DNA of 64,000 nucleotides, taken from positions 976,356 through 1,040,355 of the forward strand of contig NZ_ASXP01000003.1 of NCBI RefSeq assembly GCF_000445445.1, given 5' to 3'. The DNA comes from Sporomusa ovata DSM 2662. Lineage in GTDB: Bacteria > Bacillota > Negativicutes > Sporomusales > Sporomusaceae. Both the position numbers and the translations under genes were made by a program. This document shows, piece after piece, positions 61,278 through 64,000 of this stretch (its first letter is position 1; each line of letters opens with the position of its first letter). The notes under the pieces are model-generated. The model saw only the letters and a list, made by a program, of their open reading frames with translations. It was not told the origin of the DNA and made no database searches.

Positions 61278-63253
61278 GGTCTTGCCGCTTCCTGCTCCAA
61301 CATCGCTTTAAACAGTTCGACGTCAGGATGCTTTTCAACAGCCGTTTTTAAAGTTTCCAGACAAAGTTTGTCATATGTCTTCAATAAATTGACATACGCC
61401 CTGGGACTGCAAGGAGTAACGCTAACAGCAGCCCGGTAATATTCAGCTGCCTCCCAATACTCTGATTTTTTACTTTTTATATCCCCCATGCCTACAAGTG
61501 CATCAAAACTGTCCTGATTACTCACTAAGTAGATATGTCCATACCGCTCTGCATCGTTAAGCCGATTATGTCGTAGATACATTTGCATAAGCCTATAAGC
61601 ATGCGTCTTTATCCACGCCTGCTGCATCCTGGCTAAAATCTCATCTACTTTTTTGAAATCTCCATGATCCATGGCTCTCAGCAATATATCAAAAAGTAGC
61701 TCCGATGAGTCCGGCCTTACGTTTACGAAACCCACGTCCTCATTAGGCTGTAACCTTAACAGCTTAACTATTGCCATAAAATCATCATCCAAGCCTACTA
61801 GTAGCAGACTATCGGTAATACTTCGCACTTTGAAAGCATTATCCTGAAGCCAGAAGATAATGGCTTTGTTAACCATTACTCTTACATAATGTTTGCTGTC
61901 ATCTATATATTCATCAAGCAGTTGTAACGCCTCAATAAACCGATCCTGCTGTGCAAGGCAAATAGCCCGGCAAAAATCAAGCTCGGCTGTCTTTACTCCA
62001 CCTGATGCAGCTGCCTCAAAATACTCTCCCGCGATTTTGTAAGAGCGTTCGCTAAACAACATGCTCCCTACCAGGACTTTAGCCTCTGCCGTACAACAAT
62101 CACACATGTTGTCAAGGGCAATCCTGACATCATCACTTTCCTCGCCTTTCACCAAGATCCTGATGATCTGCGCTAACGCGATATGAAAAGCTGGATTCTC
62201 CCGGAAAGCTACCAAGTAGTGTCCCAGAGCATCTTCCTCACGATCAAATTCTTCACAAATTTTCCCCAAATAAAAATAACTTCTAAACCCTCTTACGCCA
62301 GGATAGGAACCATATACATAGGCTTGCTCACCTAGTGTTGTAGCCTTCATAAAATACTCAAAGCTAGTGCCAAACGCTCTAAGTTCATAGAAACACAGCC
62401 CGCCATAATGATACAAATCAGCGTAGTCCGGATATAGCGATAAACCATAGTTAACATATTCGACCGCCTCTTCATATCTGCGAGCCTGATAATGAGCCAT
62501 AACAAGCAGCCTGATTAGTTTGGGCAAATACATACTTTCAGGACCTCCCGGTTTCAGACCTGCCAGTGATTTTTTCAGCATTTCAATGGATTCCCCATAA
62601 CGCTCAGCCCGGTAAAGCTCCAATCCATATTGATACAACACATATTTGTCTTCAGGAAATTCTTTAATCTGCTGCACCAGTAGTGCAAGGTTGCGGTTTA
62701 TCTTATCTTTTCCCTGAACCTGATTGTCTAAATATCCATAATGATAGATGGTAACATCATGGGCAATAGCAAAATTGGCATTGCGATCTTGCTCCAGGAT
62801 TGAATTTAGTACTTGCTCATGAATAATGCCACAGAATCTATATTCATTTCGATTACGGAACAGACGGAACAATAGGTCCCGGCACTGCTCAGGCTGCTGC
62901 TCATTGCCATAGATATTAACAATAGGTATATAGTAGCCTTCTACATCAGCTTGCGCCACTGCCTTACGTAATGCCTCATATGAAGAAGGTTCCAGATATT
63001 CGTCGGCATCAAGGAACAGTACCCAATCTTCGGTAGCAGCTTCAAGGGATGCATTGCGGGCATCTGCAAAACTACCATTCCAAATAAAATCTATAACCTT
63101 GGCGCCAAAACCAGCAGCAATTTTTTTTGTCTCATCTTTAGAACCTGTATCTACGACAATGATTTCATTGACTACCTCTTGAACACTAGCTAAACATTTG
63201 GTAAGACATTTTTCTTCATCACGAACAATCATACATAAGCTAATTGCAGGCAT
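61274..63253 (-). CDS. GT2 glycosyltransferase with TPR-type C-terminus, copy 1
   Basis: 659 residues and the longest of the three: MPAISLCMIVRDEEKCLTKC, IVVDTGSKDETKKIAAGFGA and FLDADEYLEPSSYE in the transferase domain, then about 450 residues of TPR-like repeats, such as YGLELYRAERYGESIEMLKK. The start at 63253 is favoured by a GGTGGAG site; an extension to 63280 is less likely. First gene of the operon and divergent from the repeat-protein gene at 63502, with 248 bp between that must hold both promoters. Confidence 0.88.
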   Translation of the reverse strand: MPAISLCMIVRDEEKCLTKCLASVQEVVNEIIVVDTGSKDETKKIAAGFGAKVIDFIWNGSFADARNASLEAATEDWVLFLDADEYLEPSSYEALRKAVAQADVEGYYIPIVNIYGNEQQPEQCRDLLFRLFRNRNEYRFCGIIHEQVLNSILEQDRNANFAIAHDVTIYHYGYLDNQVQGKDKINRNLALLVQQIKEFPEDKYVLYQYGLELYRAERYGESIEMLKKSLAGLKPGGPESMYLPKLIRLLVMAHYQARRYEEAVEYVNYGLSLYPDYADLYHYGGLCFYELRAFGTSFEYFMKATTLGEQAYVYGSYPGVRGFRSYFYLGKICEEFDREEDALGHYLVAFRENPAFHIALAQIIRILVKGEESDDVRIALDNMCDCCTAEAKVLVGSMLFSERSYKIAGEYFEAAASGGVKTAELDFCRAICLAQQDRFIEALQLLDEYIDDSKHYVRVMVNKAIIFWLQDNAFKVRSITDSLLLVGLDDDFMAIVKLLRLQPNEDVGFVNVRPDSSELLFDILLRAMDHGDFKKVDEILARMQQAWIKTHAYRLMQMYLRHNRLNDAERYGHIYLVSNQDSFDALVGMGDIKSKKSEYWEAAEYYRAAVSVTPCSPRAYVNLLKTYDKLCLETLKTAVEKHPDVELFKAMLEQEAARP

Positions 63254-63501
63254 TTCTCCACCCCCGAATATGTGTCCCATTTAATATATGTTCGACTGGT
63301 TCGCATGGTGCCTAATAGTCCCCTATTTAAATTACATAGAAGAAATCTATTTTCTATGTTTATGATGTTAACCTTTATTTATCAACGCTCATAGACTATA
63401 TCATGAGGTAGATATTAGCACGTTATGTTAATATTCTTATTACCTCTTATATTATTGTTATTGCAGAAATCCAGCTTAAATTAAGGGGGAAAAAAGAAGC
63501 T

Positions 63502-64000
63502 ATGCCTAACTATAAGGTCTTTCAAGACCAAGCCCAATCAATGAAGGTGCAAATTTATGGTAGTGATACTAATGCAGCATTAAAAACCGATACTTCCGGA
63601 AGCTTAGACGTTAGTGCTTCTACCGCTCTGCCTATTAGTGCTACCGCTATTACTCCTATTAGTGCCGATACTGCTCTGCCTATTAGTGCTACCACTATTA
63701 CTCCTATTAGCGCTGATACTGCTCTGCCTATTAGTGCTACCACTATTACTCCTATTAGCGCTGATACTGCTCTGCCTATTAGTGCTACCACTATTACTCC
63801 TATTAGTGCCGATACTGCTCTGCCTATCAGTGCTGCCACTATTACTCCTATTAGTGCCGATACTGCTCTGCCTATTAGTGCTACCACCATTACTCCTATT
63901 AGTGCCGATACTGCTCTGCCTATCAGTGCTGCCACCATTACTCCTAATAGTGCTTCTACCGCTCTGCCTATCAGTGGTTCTGCCGCGCTTCCTATTAGTG
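63502..64000 (+). CDS. Ser/Thr-rich repeat protein, DUF6385-like N-terminus (cut by window edge)
   Basis: At least 166 residues, open to the window edge. The first 40 residues (MPNYKVFQDQAQSMKVQIYG, then SDTNAALKTDTSGSL) resemble the start of DUF6385-type proteins found in Sporomusa-like bacteria. Then comes a 16-residue repeat, ALPISATTITPISADT, in seven or more copies, with one or two substitutions each. There is no signal peptide, so export or spore/surface attachment would be by another route. The repeats are rich in Ser and Thr and contain no Lys or Arg. An AGGGGG site precedes the ATG. Divergent from three glycosyltransferase genes, which makes it a candidate glycosylation target. Confidence 0.8.
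   Translation, partial: MPNYKVFQDQAQSMKVQIYGSDTNAALKTDTSGSLDVSASTALPISATAITPISADTALPISATTITPISADTALPISATTITPISADTALPISATTITPISADTALPISAATITPISADTALPISATTITPISADTALPISAATITPNSASTALPISGSAALPIS
63625..64000 (+). repeat. 48-bp tandem repeats in the Ser/Thr-rich gene
   Basis: Eight GCTCTGCCT-starting units at 63625, 63673, 63721, 63769, 63817, 63865, 63913 and 63961, each 48 bp (16 codons) and differing by a few third-position and occasional coding changes; the last continues beyond the window. In-frame unit length means copy number can change without breaking the protein. Confidence 0.92.

Noticed and set aside
63555..63938. Long minus-strand frame coding a repetitive hydrophobic protein (ALIGRAVSALIGV repeats)
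   Set aside because: It is the antisense of the Ser/Thr-rich plus-strand gene. The 48-bp repeat keeps all frames open; the minus frame has no ribosome site, whereas the plus frame has one and a non-repetitive N-terminus.
63625..64000. Regular 48-bp repeats considered as a CRISPR array
   Set aside because: Units are directly tandem, coding and without unique spacers.

Overview
The window looks like a chromosomal segment of an acetogenic, selenium-using anaerobe of the Sporomusa type (Negativicutes). That is an inference from gene content: several MttB-family methyltransferases without a pyrrolysine codon, corrinoid proteins, a methyltetrahydrofolate methyltransferase, glycine/sarcosine/betaine reductase (Grd) parts with an in-frame UGA selenocysteine, two selenium-linked loci (YedE/TusA and YedF/cysteine desulfurase), and sigma-54 control. 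No rRNA, tRNA or CRISPR array was seen.

Layout. 1-1.2 kb: a BCCT (betaine/choline/carnitine) transporter cut by the window edge and a decayed second one. 1.3-11 kb: a minus-strand operon from a sigma-54 promoter: grdX, a GrdE-type proprotein, a GrdB-type selenoprotein, a corrinoid protein, two MttB-family methyltransferases and a hydantoinase-like ATPase. 11.3-14.8 kb: a methyl-THF:corrinoid methyltransferase and a MetH-activation-like protein behind a second sigma-54 promoter, then a sigma-54 activator. 15.1-17.2 kb: a chemoreceptor. 17.7-21.1 kb: an amino-acid ABC transporter with a frameshifted binding protein, and relics of duplicated genes and an IS256-like element. 21.1-34.5 kb: a long run of minus-strand genes with three ABC transporters of the nitrate/sulfonate/taurine type, a QueG/RdhA-like Fe-S protein, a Tat-exported ModA-like protein, a NapH-like Fe-S membrane protein, a stand-alone NifB, a YedE-type transporter and a TusA-like protein. 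35-40.2 kb: a DUF6431/DDE transposase/AAA ATPase element and an IS1634-family element flanked by 147-bp direct repeats. 40.2-41.2 kb: relics of another amino-acid ABC transporter. 41.2-45.2 kb: activase, double-cubane-type protein, DUF3343, cysteine desulfurase and YedF. 45.6-46.7 kb: two DUF3841-like genes. 46.8-51.5 kb: a corrinoid protein, a URO-D-type methyltransferase and a fourth ABC transporter. 51.8-55.5 kb: a probable glycine betaine demethylation operon (corrinoid protein, MtgB-like, MtrH-like, BCCT relic). 55.8-58.1 kb: a second sigma-54 activator and a DUF1638 protein with its own sigma-54 promoter. 58.1-64 kb: three glycosyltransferase-TPR proteins facing a Ser/Thr-rich repeat protein that runs off the end.

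How it fits together. Quaternary or methylated amines would enter through BCCT or ABC transporters. They would be demethylated by MttB-type enzymes onto corrinoid proteins, with methyl groups passed to tetrahydrofolate by the MtrH-like or AcsE-like enzymes, or be cleaved reductively by the Grd system. The selenium genes could supply the Grd selenoprotein. The least explained parts are a roughly 170-bp leader shared by the yedF operon and the fourth ABC operon, the NifB/ModA-like/NapH-like/YedE cluster, and the glycosyltransferase/repeat-protein locus.
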